A stretch of 64,000 nucleotides of DNA, taken from Ichthyenterobacterium magnum. Lineage in GTDB: Bacteria; Bacteroidota; Bacteroidia; Flavobacteriales; Flavobacteriaceae. The stretch is from assembly GCF_003610635.1 (NCBI RefSeq), contig NZ_RAQJ01000001.1, forward strand, positions 248,001 to 312,000, read 5' to 3'. The position numbers and the translations under genes are program-made. Each line of letters opens with the position of its first letter. The stretch's first letter is position 1. Shown in pieces: positions 34,905-43,828 of this stretch. A model generated the notes under the pieces. It ran no database searches. It worked only from the letters and a program-made list of their open reading frames with translations, and had not been told where the DNA came from.

Positions 34905-34976
34905 GTCATTCCTGAGAAAGCAGGAATCCATTAATATTAAAGTCAAAAGTAGATTCCGCATCAAGTGCGGAATGAC
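34905..34976. repeat. Inverted pair of GTCATTC palindromes after coaD
   Basis: GTCATTCCTG-AGAAAG-CAGGAATCC at 34905-34930 and, in reverse orientation, GATTCCGCA-TCAAG-TGCGGAATGAC at 34952-34976. Outer bases are complementary between the copies. They lie between convergent coaD and the response-regulator gene, in a 220-base gap with no other recognisable content. Either could work as a transcription barrier. Confidence 0.85.
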
Positions 34977-35057
34977 AAAAACACCCCAATGAGGTTTATA
35001 GAAGTAAAGTAAATGCAATAAAATTTAAGGTTTTCACCTATAACTTGGAAAAAAAGG

Positions 35058-35708
35058 CTAAATTAAATTATTGCGTTTTGCTTTTTGAACTGCTTCTAAC
35101 TTGCTATGTACTTGTAGTTTTTTGTATATGTTTTCTATATGTTTTCTTACCGTTCCTGTAGACAGAATTAAGTTTTCTGCAATTTTAATATAATTTAATC
35201 CTTTACTTAAATGTTCTAAAACTTCGGTTTCTCTATTTGTAAGCTTAATATCTTCTTTATCCTTTTGGCTTTCTATACTCAAAGGATTTCTAAGTAATTT
35301 TAATGTTTTTAGTGCTATTGAAGGATTCATTGCTGCACCTCCATTTAGGGTTTCTAAAATTCCGTTATGCAGCTCTTGGGCATTAATTTCTTTAAGTAAA
35401 TAACCATCTGCTCCAGCTTTTATAGCATTAAATATGTTTTCATCATTATCAAAAACAGTGAGCATTATAATTTTAATATGTGGATATTTTTGTTTTACAA
35501 TCTGTGTTGCTTCAATACCATTTAAAACTGGCATTTCTATATCCATTAAAATTAAATCTAGATTATGATTATGCTCTAATTGCGTTAATAAATCTGAACC
35601 ATTCATAGCAGAAAACTTAACACTGAAATCTTCAAAAAAAGACAGTTTTTCTTTTACTGCACTAATTAAAAACGTGTTATCATCAACTATAGCTATCTTA
35701 ATTTTCAT
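35058..35708 (-). CDS. NarL/LuxR-type response regulator
   Basis: 216 residues. Receiver domain about 1-120: D9-D10 acidic pocket, phosphoacceptor D56 in LILMDIEMP, T/S in MLTVFD and K108 region of GYLLKE. The C-terminal LuxR-type helix-turn-helix spans about 150-210: LTNRETEVLEHLSKGLNYIKIAENLILSTGTVRKHIENIYKKL. It is the last gene of a leftward run that begins with two TPR histidine kinases of the DHp family that pairs with such regulators, so it is their likely partner. Confidence 0.92.
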   Translation of the reverse strand: MKIKIAIVDDNTFLISAVKEKLSFFEDFSVKFSAMNGSDLLTQLEHNHNLDLILMDIEMPVLNGIEATQIVKQKYPHIKIIMLTVFDNDENIFNAIKAGADGYLLKEINAQELHNGILETLNGGAAMNPSIALKTLKLLRNPLSIESQKDKEDIKLTNRETEVLEHLSKGLNYIKIAENLILSTGTVRKHIENIYKKLQVHSKLEAVQKAKRNNLI

Positions 35709-35712
35709 ATTA

Positions 35713-36291
35713 CTAATATAAGCTTATGTATCCAAAATTCATATAACAGATAAATCTAGTTGCTTCTTCATTTAGTTCTAATGTATCAACAACTAATCCA
35801 ATTTTACCTTGTTTTCCACAATCCCAATTTAAACGATAATACTTATTCTTTTTTATTTCTACTGGTACTTTATTATCGTTAATTGGCTTGCAGTTGCAAT
35901 CGCTAATTGTAGTACTTAAATCTTGCAAATATATTTTAATCTGCTTTTGAGTTTCACTGTCTAAAAGATTTACATAAGACATATTTACCAGCACATTAAA
36001 ATCATTAACCAATCTGCTTTCACCACTCATAGGTAGGCCATAATCTGCTTGAAATAATGGATAATCTTTAATAAATTCATGATTTGTATTAACGAACTGG
36101 TTAGTACTACCAAATAAGCCAGACATTTTACCAGTTATATCATCAAAAGAAGCTCTTTTAATTCTTTTCTTTTTCACCTCTTTGCTTAATGTTTTAAGCG
36201 CATCACAGAACTGTTCATTAAATGTGTTGTTTTGAGCAGAAATTTGTATTGCAAAAAACATAAAGCTACTGTATATTAAAATATGTTTCAT
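35713..36291 (-). CDS. Secreted hypothetical protein between kinase and regulator
   Basis: 192 residues with a signal peptide (about 1-19, MKHILIYSSFMFFAIQISA). Four or more cysteines in the mature part (FCDALK, DCNCKP, DCGKQG, ICYM) could form disulfides. I do not recognise a family. It ends four bases before the response-regulator start, so translation is probably coupled, and a periplasmic or outer-membrane signal input to the two-component system is a reasonable guess. A strong palindrome lies just upstream. Confidence 0.72.
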   Translation of the reverse strand: MKHILIYSSFMFFAIQISAQNNTFNEQFCDALKTLSKEVKKKRIKRASFDDITGKMSGLFGSTNQFVNTNHEFIKDYPLFQADYGLPMSGESRLVNDFNVLVNMSYVNLLDSETQKQIKIYLQDLSTTISDCNCKPINDNKVPVEIKKNKYYRLNWDCGKQGKIGLVVDTLELNEEATRFICYMNFGYISLY

Positions 36292-36323
36292 ACTAGAAAA
36301 GTATAACTTACTTCACATAAATC

Positions 36324-36345
36324 ATATACGGCAAATGCCGTATAT
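36324..36345. promoter_or_regulatory. Perfect palindrome, possible operator
   Basis: Ten-base arms around AA, containing ATACGGCAAATGCCGTAT. It starts one base after the stop of the upstream kinase gene and lies 33 bases before the start of the secreted-protein/response-regulator unit. No T run follows, so it is a poor terminator. A copy with one mismatch occurs at 42858-42875. Confidence 0.6.
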
Positions 36346-36346
36346 C

Positions 36347-38215
36347 TTATATCGACAAATGTATTTTGGTTCCTTTTTTTAATTCTGAATTTATTGTAAC
36401 GCTAGCTCCAATGTCTTGAGCTCTTTTCTTTATGTTGTTAAGCCCATTGCCTAAACTAACTAAGTTTAGGTTAAAACCTTTTCCGTTGTCTTCAACAACT
36501 ATATTTAGCTTACTTTCTGCATCATAAATATTTACGCTTATAACACTAGCTTCAGCATATTTTATAGCATTATTTAAGGCTTCTTGTATAATTCTATATA
36601 CATTCATTCCAATAACTGAAGTAAACTGTTTATTTTTTATTATGTCATCTTTTACGTTAAAATTAAACGCAATGTTATGAGAAGCAATATTGGCTTTATC
36701 AATAAAATTTGAAATACGCGTTTGCAAATCTTCAAAGCTTATTTCGCTTTTATTCATTGCCCAAATGGTATCTCTCAACTCATAAATAGTTGTGGTTGTA
36801 AATTCACTTATATTTTTGAGTTTATCATTTAGTTTTTCTGGTAGTTTAAATCCGTATTTTAAATTGTCTAATGACGAAATAATAAATGTTAGTTGTGCGC
36901 CAATATTATCGTGTAAATCTCTAGATATTCTAAGCCTTTGATTTTGCAAACGACTTTGCGTTTCAATTTTAACTAAAGCATCTTTTAGTTGGTTTTCTTT
37001 TTTTAATTGCCTGTTTTTTAGTTTTTGTTGACTGTATAACAAATAACCTAAAAGTGATAGTATTAATGCTAAAGCTAGCAAACCCAAAATGTAATAGTTT
37101 TTCTTACTAAGACTTAACTCTTTTTCTGCTATATCTGCTCTTTGAGTAAGAATTTCTTTTTCTTTTTTTTCGGTTTCAAACTCAATTTCTAGTTGAGCAA
37201 TCTTACTAGTTGTCTCAATATTAAGTGTACTATCTTTAAAAACTGAGTAATCTTTAAAAAACCTTAGTGCAGATTTTGTGTCTTTTTTTGCTTCATAATA
37301 TTGCGAATAATTTAATAAAGCTGTTTCTATATCAACAGCTGTTTTAGATTGGTTGGCATAATAATAAGCGCTATCGATATAAATTTTTGAATCTGCCACT
37401 CTATCACTCTCTATTAAAACTTGAGCTATATTATTGTATGATGCACCTACTCCAGCATAATTACCAATACGTCTTTCTATATCAACAGATGTGTTAAAGT
37501 ATACTAAAGCCGAATCTATTTTTTGCATATAATAATAAACGGCTCCAACATTGTTTGCAGACTCAGCTATTCCTTTTTTATCATTTAGATTTTTTTCAAT
37601 AGCTAACGAATGCTTAAAATGGCTTAACGCTTTTTCTAAATCGCCATCATTAGCATAGATAATGGCAATATTATTGTATACTTCAGATATTCCTTTTCTA
37701 TCATTAAGTTCTTCAAAAACTGACTTTGCTTTTAAATGATACTCTATAGCTTTTTCTGGAACACCTAAATAGCTGTAAACCATCCCTATATTGTTTATAA
37801 CTCTTGCCTTTTCATTTAAATTATTTTTGACTTCATAGATTGTTAATGCTTTTAAATAATTCTCTAATGCAACTTGATAATTGCCTAATTGCCTATTACA
37901 TCTACCTATATTATTGTATGATGACGCCATTAAAATTGAGTCATTAGATATTGATAATGCTTCTTTTGATAACGCTAAGGCCTTTTCATACTCGCCTAAA
38001 TCATTATAAACTAAAGCTTGGTAGTTTTTAGATCTTCCAATCTCTAAATTGTTTTTATTTAATTCAGCAATTTTTAAAGCGCGTTGAAGAATTTCTATCG
38101 CTTTAGATGGTGTTTCTTTATATATATCTACTGCTGAATCATTAAGAGTTCTGGCTGAATCCTGAGCATAGATATAGCAGTTTAAAAACAAGAAAACAAA
38201 TAAGAGTTTCTTCAT
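36347..38215 (-). CDS. TPR-repeat sensor histidine kinase
   Basis: 622 residues. Signal peptide about 1-17, then six or so TPR units (about 40-330) rich in SxxYNNIGxxY, a coiled-coil around 340-370, one transmembrane helix at about 373-392, and a HisKA_3 dimerisation domain with phosphoacceptor H435 in RISRDLHDNIGAQ. The HATPase follows, with EALNNAIKYAEAS (N box) and DNGKGF and GNGLNN (G boxes). The TPR domain is periplasmic and presumably senses a protein or peptide. It pairs with the downstream LuxR-type regulator. It is a paralogue of the gene immediately upstream. Confidence 0.9.
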   Translation of the reverse strand: MKKLLFVFLFLNCYIYAQDSARTLNDSAVDIYKETPSKAIEILQRALKIAELNKNNLEIGRSKNYQALVYNDLGEYEKALALSKEALSISNDSILMASSYNNIGRCNRQLGNYQVALENYLKALTIYEVKNNLNEKARVINNIGMVYSYLGVPEKAIEYHLKAKSVFEELNDRKGISEVYNNIAIIYANDGDLEKALSHFKHSLAIEKNLNDKKGIAESANNVGAVYYYMQKIDSALVYFNTSVDIERRIGNYAGVGASYNNIAQVLIESDRVADSKIYIDSAYYYANQSKTAVDIETALLNYSQYYEAKKDTKSALRFFKDYSVFKDSTLNIETTSKIAQLEIEFETEKKEKEILTQRADIAEKELSLSKKNYYILGLLALALILSLLGYLLYSQQKLKNRQLKKENQLKDALVKIETQSRLQNQRLRISRDLHDNIGAQLTFIISSLDNLKYGFKLPEKLNDKLKNISEFTTTTIYELRDTIWAMNKSEISFEDLQTRISNFIDKANIASHNIAFNFNVKDDIIKNKQFTSVIGMNVYRIIQEALNNAIKYAEASVISVNIYDAESKLNIVVEDNGKGFNLNLVSLGNGLNNIKKRAQDIGASVTINSELKKGTKIHLSI

Positions 38216-38251
38216 TTTAATTGAATTAATAGCATCTATGAAGATATGAAT

Positions 38252-40192
38252 TTATATTTTGACACGTATTTTAGTGCCGCTAGTTTCATTTGATGTGATA
38301 GCAAACTCGCCGCCTATATCATGAATACGGTTTTGCATATTGTTTAATCCGTTTCCTTTTTTAACAGTTTTTGGGTTAAATCCTTTTCCGTTATCTGAAA
38401 CTTCAAAATGATAAGCATTTTTATATTGACTAACATTAACCTTTATCTCTGATGCTTCTGCATGTTTTATACTATTATGAATAGCTTCTTGCAAAACACG
38501 ATGAATATTCATCCCTTCAACAGACGTAAATTCTTTACTTAAGTTAACCGAATTATCAATAGCAAACGAAAAATTAATAGCATCATCAATACTATTTGCT
38601 TTATCAATAAAATTTGATATTCTAGCTTGTAAGTCTTCAAAAGAAATTTCACTTTTATTCATTGCCCAAATGGTGTCTCTAAGCTCATAAATAGTTGAAG
38701 ATGCAAAATTGCTAATCGCGTCTAATTTAGATGTTAGCTGCTCATCTTTAATCTCAAATCCATATTTAAGATTATCTATAGATGAAATAATAAAAGTAAG
38801 CTGAGCACCAATATTATCATGTAAATCTCTAGATATTCTTAATCGTTGTTCTTGCAAACGGTTTTGAGTTTCTATTTTAACTAGGGCATCTTTAAGTTCA
38901 TTTTCTTTTTGTAGTTGCTGATTTTTTAATTTTTGCTGATTATAAAATAAGTAACCTATAATTCCTAAAATTAAAGCAAGGCCAATTAACCCATATAATT
39001 GATAGTTGCGCTTTTGTATGGTTAGACTTTGTTCTGCTAATTCTGCACGTTGTATTAAAATTTGCTTTTCTTTTTTTTCTGTATCGTATTGTACTTCTAA
39101 ATCTGCAATGGCTTTAGCGTTTTGCTCTGAAAACAGTGAGTCTTTAATAGCCACAAATCGATCAATATATGTTCTTGCAGTTTTAATATTGCCAAGCATA
39201 TAATTACTTTCGGCAGCATGCAAAAATAAATCAGCCGAATAGTGTTCAAAATCTGGATATTTCTTTATAATATCAAAACCTTTTTTAGCAAAGAACAATC
39301 CTTTTTCAGGCTTATTTATATGATTATATGAAGACACTAAATTTGCATATGCTACTAAATTGCCTTTCTCATCTGCATTAAAATTATCAGGTTTATCTAA
39401 TGCTTTTAAATGTATTTCAATTGATTTGAGATAATCTCCATTAATATGATAACTGTTTGCCAAATTATCTAACAGCCTATAATAGTCTAACAAATTATCT
39501 GAAGTTTTTGCTAATTTTAATCCTTCTTTATAAACAGAAATAGCATTGTCTATTTGACCTAATTCTTTATAACAAATACCAATATTATTTAATGAAGCAA
39601 CTTGGTCTTTTTCTAATTTATATTTTTTTCTAATTTCTAATGCTTGTTTATGATAATCAAGAGCTTTCTCACTCAAATTCATTTCTTGATAAATCAAGCC
39701 GATATTGTTTAATGGTACAGATACAGACTTTTCATCATTTATATTTTCATACATTTTTAATGCCTGAAAAAAGTAGTTTAGTGCTTCATTATAATTACCA
39801 TTATTCCAATTAAACATGCCAAGATTATTAAGGCACATACTCTCAATTATTGAGATTTTATGTTCTCGGCTAAGTTTTAAAGCCTTAGTAAAATAGAATT
39901 TAGCAGAATCTAACTTTCCCGTAACATCCATATAGATACCATGTGTGTTTGTAAGCTCTGTTAATCCAAACATGAATTTTTTTTCTTTAGCTAGTTTTTT
40001 CCCTTTTATAATAACTTCAAGAGCTTTATCGGTATCATTAAAAATATAACTAAACCCTATTTTGTTATACATTCTAATTTTAGCAGAGTCATTTTTAGTT
40101 GCATTTGCTACAGTAAGTAAACTATCTAAATTCTGAGAAAAGATATTGCTATAGCTTAAAAGAAGGATTAAAAGTAATGCAAGTTTTTTCAT
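38252..40192 (-). CDS. TPR-repeat sensor histidine kinase, paralogue
   Basis: I use the ATG at 40192, giving 646 residues with signal peptide MKKLALLLILLLSYSNIFSQ. The open frame extends 30 codons upstream, but that would bury the signal. Domain order is the same as in the gene downstream: TPR units, a transmembrane helix (YQLYGLIGLALILGIIGYLFY), HisKA_3 with H458 in RISRDLHDNIGAQ, and HATPase with EAIHNSIKHAEAS and DNGKGF. The kinase halves are near-identical over long stretches while the TPR halves differ, so a duplicate may listen to another signal and share one regulator. Confidence 0.9.
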   Translation of the reverse strand: MKKLALLLILLLSYSNIFSQNLDSLLTVANATKNDSAKIRMYNKIGFSYIFNDTDKALEVIIKGKKLAKEKKFMFGLTELTNTHGIYMDVTGKLDSAKFYFTKALKLSREHKISIIESMCLNNLGMFNWNNGNYNEALNYFFQALKMYENINDEKSVSVPLNNIGLIYQEMNLSEKALDYHKQALEIRKKYKLEKDQVASLNNIGICYKELGQIDNAISVYKEGLKLAKTSDNLLDYYRLLDNLANSYHINGDYLKSIEIHLKALDKPDNFNADEKGNLVAYANLVSSYNHINKPEKGLFFAKKGFDIIKKYPDFEHYSADLFLHAAESNYMLGNIKTARTYIDRFVAIKDSLFSEQNAKAIADLEVQYDTEKKEKQILIQRAELAEQSLTIQKRNYQLYGLIGLALILGIIGYLFYNQQKLKNQQLQKENELKDALVKIETQNRLQEQRLRISRDLHDNIGAQLTFIISSIDNLKYGFEIKDEQLTSKLDAISNFASSTIYELRDTIWAMNKSEISFEDLQARISNFIDKANSIDDAINFSFAIDNSVNLSKEFTSVEGMNIHRVLQEAIHNSIKHAEASEIKVNVSQYKNAYHFEVSDNGKGFNPKTVKKGNGLNNMQNRIHDIGGEFAITSNETSGTKIRVKI

Positions 40193-40345
40193 TTTAAATA
40201 ATAAAAAAAGCATCAGATTGTATTTGCCTTTTGGGACACTTACATTAACTGACGCTTTTTTAAAAAAATTGATTAATAGCATTACGAATATATAACTTAA
40301 TGGTTTTGTGTTCTTTTTTTTTCGACGAGAAGCAATTAAAAAAGA

Positions 40346-40377
40346 TTAAGCGTAATCCTACAAAAAATTACGCCTAA
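40346..40377 (-). terminator. Rho-independent terminator of the beta-propeller gene
   Basis: Stem TTAaGCGTAAT / ATTACGCcTAA with one mismatch, followed on the minus strand by TTAATCTTTTTTAATT. It lies about 22 bases after the stop of the gene at 40399 and separates it from the kinase genes. Confidence 0.75.
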
Positions 40378-40398
40378 CCATAATCTCAACAACAAGAT

Positions 40399-42264
40399 TT
40401 AATTATTAAGATTGTATGCGTAAATTGTTTTATCGTTTGGCTTATAGTATAGATAGCCACCAAACTCATCTACTTTATATGCTGGTTTTTTGTCTTTTAA
40501 AACAATTTCTTTTTCTACAGTACCAGTATCTTTATTAAGTTTTACAAGCCCAATACCATCATCTAATTTAGTAAGAATAAATTGAGCGTCTTTGGTTGCC
40601 GAAGTAGCTTTAAAACGTTTTAACATTTCTGCTACCGAAGCTCCAGAAGCAGCTGCCATTCCTTTAGATAAATTATTTAAACGATCTCCTCTTGCAGTAT
40701 ATTGACCTAAGTAGTTACGCTCTTTTCCCGCTTCATATGCAGCAGATGCAGAAGCTGCTGCTGTAGCTACTGCTGTTACACCTGCCAAAATTGCCCCAAA
40801 AGCACTTTTTCCTGGAGCACGCTTATACTCATGCCAAGATGCATCTCCGTTCCAATCTAAAAACATCATGTTTTGGTCTGATGCTAAAAGCACGCCTCCA
40901 TCTCTAACCTCAACAGAGGTAGGATTTTCTTTACCTTCAAAGTCTGCTTCAGTTAAAATTTCAGATGTTCCAGTATTAGCATCGATTGAAAATAGTACTT
41001 CATCTGCAGCAATTAAAAACCGATTATTCTTCTTATCATAATCTGAACTTACAACATCAGCACGTTTAAACTTCAATGGTTTTTTCCATACTTGATCTCC
41101 AGTATTTAAGTCTACAATATTTGCGTCTTCTGAAGTGATATAAATTAGGCCTTGAGATGTTTCTGCCATTGTTAAAATATTCTCACCTGTTTTTAAAGGC
41201 TTTTTAAATAGTGTTTTTCCATCATAAGAAATTTTATTAATTCCTCCTTCTTTAATTCCAAATAGAATACCATCATCCATTACATAAAAATGCTGAACAT
41301 AGCCTTTTGTTTTAGGTGCTTTTTCCCACAAGTCTTCTCCATTAGCAGCACTTAACATGGTGATTTTTGATTCTGCCTTACTAGCCGCCAACTTTGCTAA
41401 GCCTTTTTTTCCAGAAGAGGCAACATCACTTACAACTGCTATACCTTGAGGCAAAATTTGAAAATTAGAAATACTTCCTTTTACTTTACGTTCATCTGCC
41501 CAAGCTGAAGATCCATTGGCATTAATTTTATAAATCTTGGTGTTTTTACCATTAGCTGAGCCTGTAAAAGCATAAATTTCTTTTTCAGTTTCATCAGCAA
41601 CCATCCAAGCTACATTTTTAAGCTCATTCTCCCAAAGCACATTTCCTGAAGTCATGTCAACTTTCATCAAACCTTTTGTTGTTGGAATAATTACACCATC
41701 AGAAAGTACTAATGGAGTTCCCATAGCTTGTCTAGATCCTTTAAACTTATAAAAGCTAACCTGATCTCCTGTATTTAAATCATAGATAGCTACAGCTTGT
41801 GCATACTTTTCTTTTGCTCTTCGCTGTCCACTAACAATTAATTTATTTTGAGGCATTAATACTTGAGACATTCCTATGGCTTTCCAACCATTTTTTTCTG
41901 TACTAAACACAGTTTTTCCTGACATATAGTCTATAACAGCACTTTTGGTTTGCAAGCCTCCAAAACCTGTTTGACCAACTACTACATAAGGTGCTCTAGG
42001 TATAAATTTTAATTCTTCAGGTTTAACTCTTCCGTAATCTGTAAAGTTGAATAATAATCCATCTTGTCCTGGTTTAATCCCTACTAAACCATCATTAGTG
42101 GCTACCACCACAGTTCCTCCTTCTGTAATAGTCATATCGTTAATCTTAGCACCAAAGTCATAACTATTGTCTGGTGTTTCAGCCTTTTGAGCCAGAAGTG
42201 TTGTTGCACTTAGCATAAGCATAACAACTACCAAGCTTTTTATTTGAATTAATAGCGTTTTCAT
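40399..42264 (-). CDS. Secreted PQQ-like beta-propeller protein
   Basis: 621 residues with a signal peptide (about 1-25, ending LLAQ). The body shows repeated propeller strands of the form DLNTGDQVWKKPL, DMTSGNVLWENEL and SAANGEDLWEKA, typical of PQQ-like (WD40/Kelch-type) repeats. Near residues 488-548 there is an unusual Ala/Ser-rich segment (AGVTAVATAAASASAAYEAG) that interrupts the propeller and could be a membrane or flexible hinge. Function is unknown; such propellers serve as protein-binding scaffolds. It starts 11 bases after the upstream lipoprotein gene ends, so the two form an operon. Confidence 0.82.
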   Translation of the reverse strand: MKTLLIQIKSLVVVMLMLSATTLLAQKAETPDNSYDFGAKINDMTITEGGTVVVATNDGLVGIKPGQDGLLFNFTDYGRVKPEELKFIPRAPYVVVGQTGFGGLQTKSAVIDYMSGKTVFSTEKNGWKAIGMSQVLMPQNKLIVSGQRRAKEKYAQAVAIYDLNTGDQVSFYKFKGSRQAMGTPLVLSDGVIIPTTKGLMKVDMTSGNVLWENELKNVAWMVADETEKEIYAFTGSANGKNTKIYKINANGSSAWADERKVKGSISNFQILPQGIAVVSDVASSGKKGLAKLAASKAESKITMLSAANGEDLWEKAPKTKGYVQHFYVMDDGILFGIKEGGINKISYDGKTLFKKPLKTGENILTMAETSQGLIYITSEDANIVDLNTGDQVWKKPLKFKRADVVSSDYDKKNNRFLIAADEVLFSIDANTGTSEILTEADFEGKENPTSVEVRDGGVLLASDQNMMFLDWNGDASWHEYKRAPGKSAFGAILAGVTAVATAAASASAAYEAGKERNYLGQYTARGDRLNNLSKGMAAASGASVAEMLKRFKATSATKDAQFILTKLDDGIGLVKLNKDTGTVEKEIVLKDKKPAYKVDEFGGYLYYKPNDKTIYAYNLNN

Positions 42265-42275
42265 AATAAAAGGTA

Positions 42276-42797
42276 TTAATCAAATATGGCTTTAAAACTA
42301 CCTTGAGTTACAACTTTAGTTGTCATATCATCTGCATTGTAACCATCAAAACTAAATGTTCCTTCTACTGTAGTACCATCGTCTGAGGTGATTTCTATTG
42401 TTCCTGGATTTAAAGTTCCAAGAGCAGCAGTAGCCAAGTTTGAAGCCCAACCAGCAACAGGACTAATTTGCAAGTATTGAATTAGGTTTGCATTAGTTAA
42501 GTTATCTCCTGTTGTATATGTACCAACACCATTATAATTTTGGATTGCAAAATTAATAGTATTGCCATTGTTATCGCCTCCTTGTACGGCTAGAATACCA
42601 TTAGTAGATTGCGCGCCTACTATTACAGCCGGACTTTGTGAAGCAGCAAAATCTGCACCATCAATTTTAGCTGTTAAAAATTCGTTACCATTTCCGCCTC
42701 CATTATCTCCTCCATTATCGTCGTCACTTGAACACGATGTTAATGTTATTAATGATCCAATCATTACAAATAACATAAGTTGTTTTAAATTTCTCAT
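42276..42797 (-). CDS. Lipoprotein, DUF6252-like
   Basis: 173 residues. Lipoprotein signal peptide with lipobox LTSC (C22), a Ser/Asp/Gly linker SSDDDNGGDNGGGNG, and a beta-rich domain that starts FLTAKIDGADFAAS and contains INFAIQNYNGVGTYTTG and EGTFSFDGYN. That pattern is what I associate with DUF6252-type surface lipoproteins of Flavobacteriaceae; ligand unknown. The Asp-rich linker after the lipid cysteine resembles the surface-export signal described for Bacteroidota lipoproteins. It is first gene of a unit with the propeller gene. Confidence 0.82.
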   Translation of the reverse strand: MRNLKQLMLFVMIGSLITLTSCSSDDDNGGDNGGGNGNEFLTAKIDGADFAASQSPAVIVGAQSTNGILAVQGGDNNGNTINFAIQNYNGVGTYTTGDNLTNANLIQYLQISPVAGWASNLATAALGTLNPGTIEITSDDGTTVEGTFSFDGYNADDMTTKVVTQGSFKAIFD

Positions 42798-42813
42798 TGT
42801 TGAATATTTATTT

Positions 42814-42875
42814 GGTTAATATTAACCCAAAATTGCAACTAATTGAGAATGAAATCAATACGACAAATGCCGTAT
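42814..42875. promoter_or_regulatory. Two palindromes upstream of the lipoprotein gene
   Basis: GGTTAATATTAACC is a perfect 14-base palindrome at 42814-42827, 17 bases before the lipoprotein start. A second palindrome, ATACGACAAATGCCGTAT at 42858-42875, differs by one base from the perfect site at 36324-36345. A CAATTTTG box between them could be the -7 element, so both sites could act as operators. Activity is inferred. Confidence 0.55.
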
Positions 42876-42877
42876 AT

Positions 42878-43828
42878 TCAAAATATAATATGAGGAAACT
42901 TAGAGTTTACAATGGCTTTCTTGTTCTCTAATTTTTGAAGAAATAACTGATGCGTATTAGATTTTGGATTAAATGGTCGATGTAATAAGCCTTTTTGAAT
43001 ACTATTTACGTCTTCCATAGTTTCATTAGATGATTCTGAAATCCAAACAGCCTGAAACTTATTCCAAATGTAATTGATTGCTGTTTGATTTGGGTGAATC
43101 ATATCATCTGTATAAAAACGATAATCACGAAGCTCATCCATCATTATTTCATACGATGGAAAATAATACTGCTGCTTTTTTGATTCTACTACTTGATGAA
43201 TAGCAGAAATTAAATGCGCTTTGCTTTGTGCGTTTTCTACAAAACCATCTTTAAGATGTCGTACTGGTGACACAGTAAAAACAACTGATACTTTAGAATT
43301 TACGCTTTTTATTAATGCCATAGTAGATTCTAAGCTTTCTACAATTGCATCAACAGACAACAATTCTTTTAAAAATTGTTTTTGAGGAATTTTATGGCAG
43401 TTAGCAACATAGCTATCTGTTTCTATAAACCTATATAACCAAGCAGTACCTAAAGTAATTATAATATGTGTTGATACGTTTATTTGTTTATTTGTTAGCT
43501 GAATATTTCTATTTAAAGATTCTAACAATTCTTCTTTAGAAGTAGCACTTAATTGCGAATGCGCATCAAAACAATGCCAACGTTCGTTATGAAAAAAGAT
43601 GTCTTGTTCTGTATATTTTTTTTCATTTATAGCATTGGTTAAAAATGTTTCAATAGCTAATGGATGAAATAAAATACCAAAAGGGTTTATGGCATTTTGA
43701 AACTTAAAATAGTTAAGCTTCTCTCCAATATTTTCAACAAAACATGAACCTACTAATAGAATATTAGATTTATAGTCTATTAGATTGTTAGACTGTTTTT
43801 TTAAAGATATTTGAGTTTGAAGTTTCAA
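42878..43828 (-). CDS. GSCFA-domain protein
   Basis: 316 residues. The N-terminus contains ILLVGSCFVENIGEKL, the motif that names the GSCFA family (SGNH-hydrolase-like fold), followed by NPFGILFHPLAIETFL. ITLGTAWLYR, FTVSPVRHLKDGF and DMIHPNQTAINYIWNKF provide the other conserved blocks, the last with the catalytic Asp-His spacing of SGNH hydrolases. An esterase or acyltransferase role is plausible but unproven. The start lies one base from the alaS stop, implying co-transcription. Confidence 0.9.
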   Translation of the reverse strand: MKLQTQISLKKQSNNLIDYKSNILLVGSCFVENIGEKLNYFKFQNAINPFGILFHPLAIETFLTNAINEKKYTEQDIFFHNERWHCFDAHSQLSATSKEELLESLNRNIQLTNKQINVSTHIIITLGTAWLYRFIETDSYVANCHKIPQKQFLKELLSVDAIVESLESTMALIKSVNSKVSVVFTVSPVRHLKDGFVENAQSKAHLISAIHQVVESKKQQYYFPSYEIMMDELRDYRFYTDDMIHPNQTAINYIWNKFQAVWISESSNETMEDVNSIQKGLLHRPFNPKSNTHQLFLQKLENKKAIVNSKFPHIIF

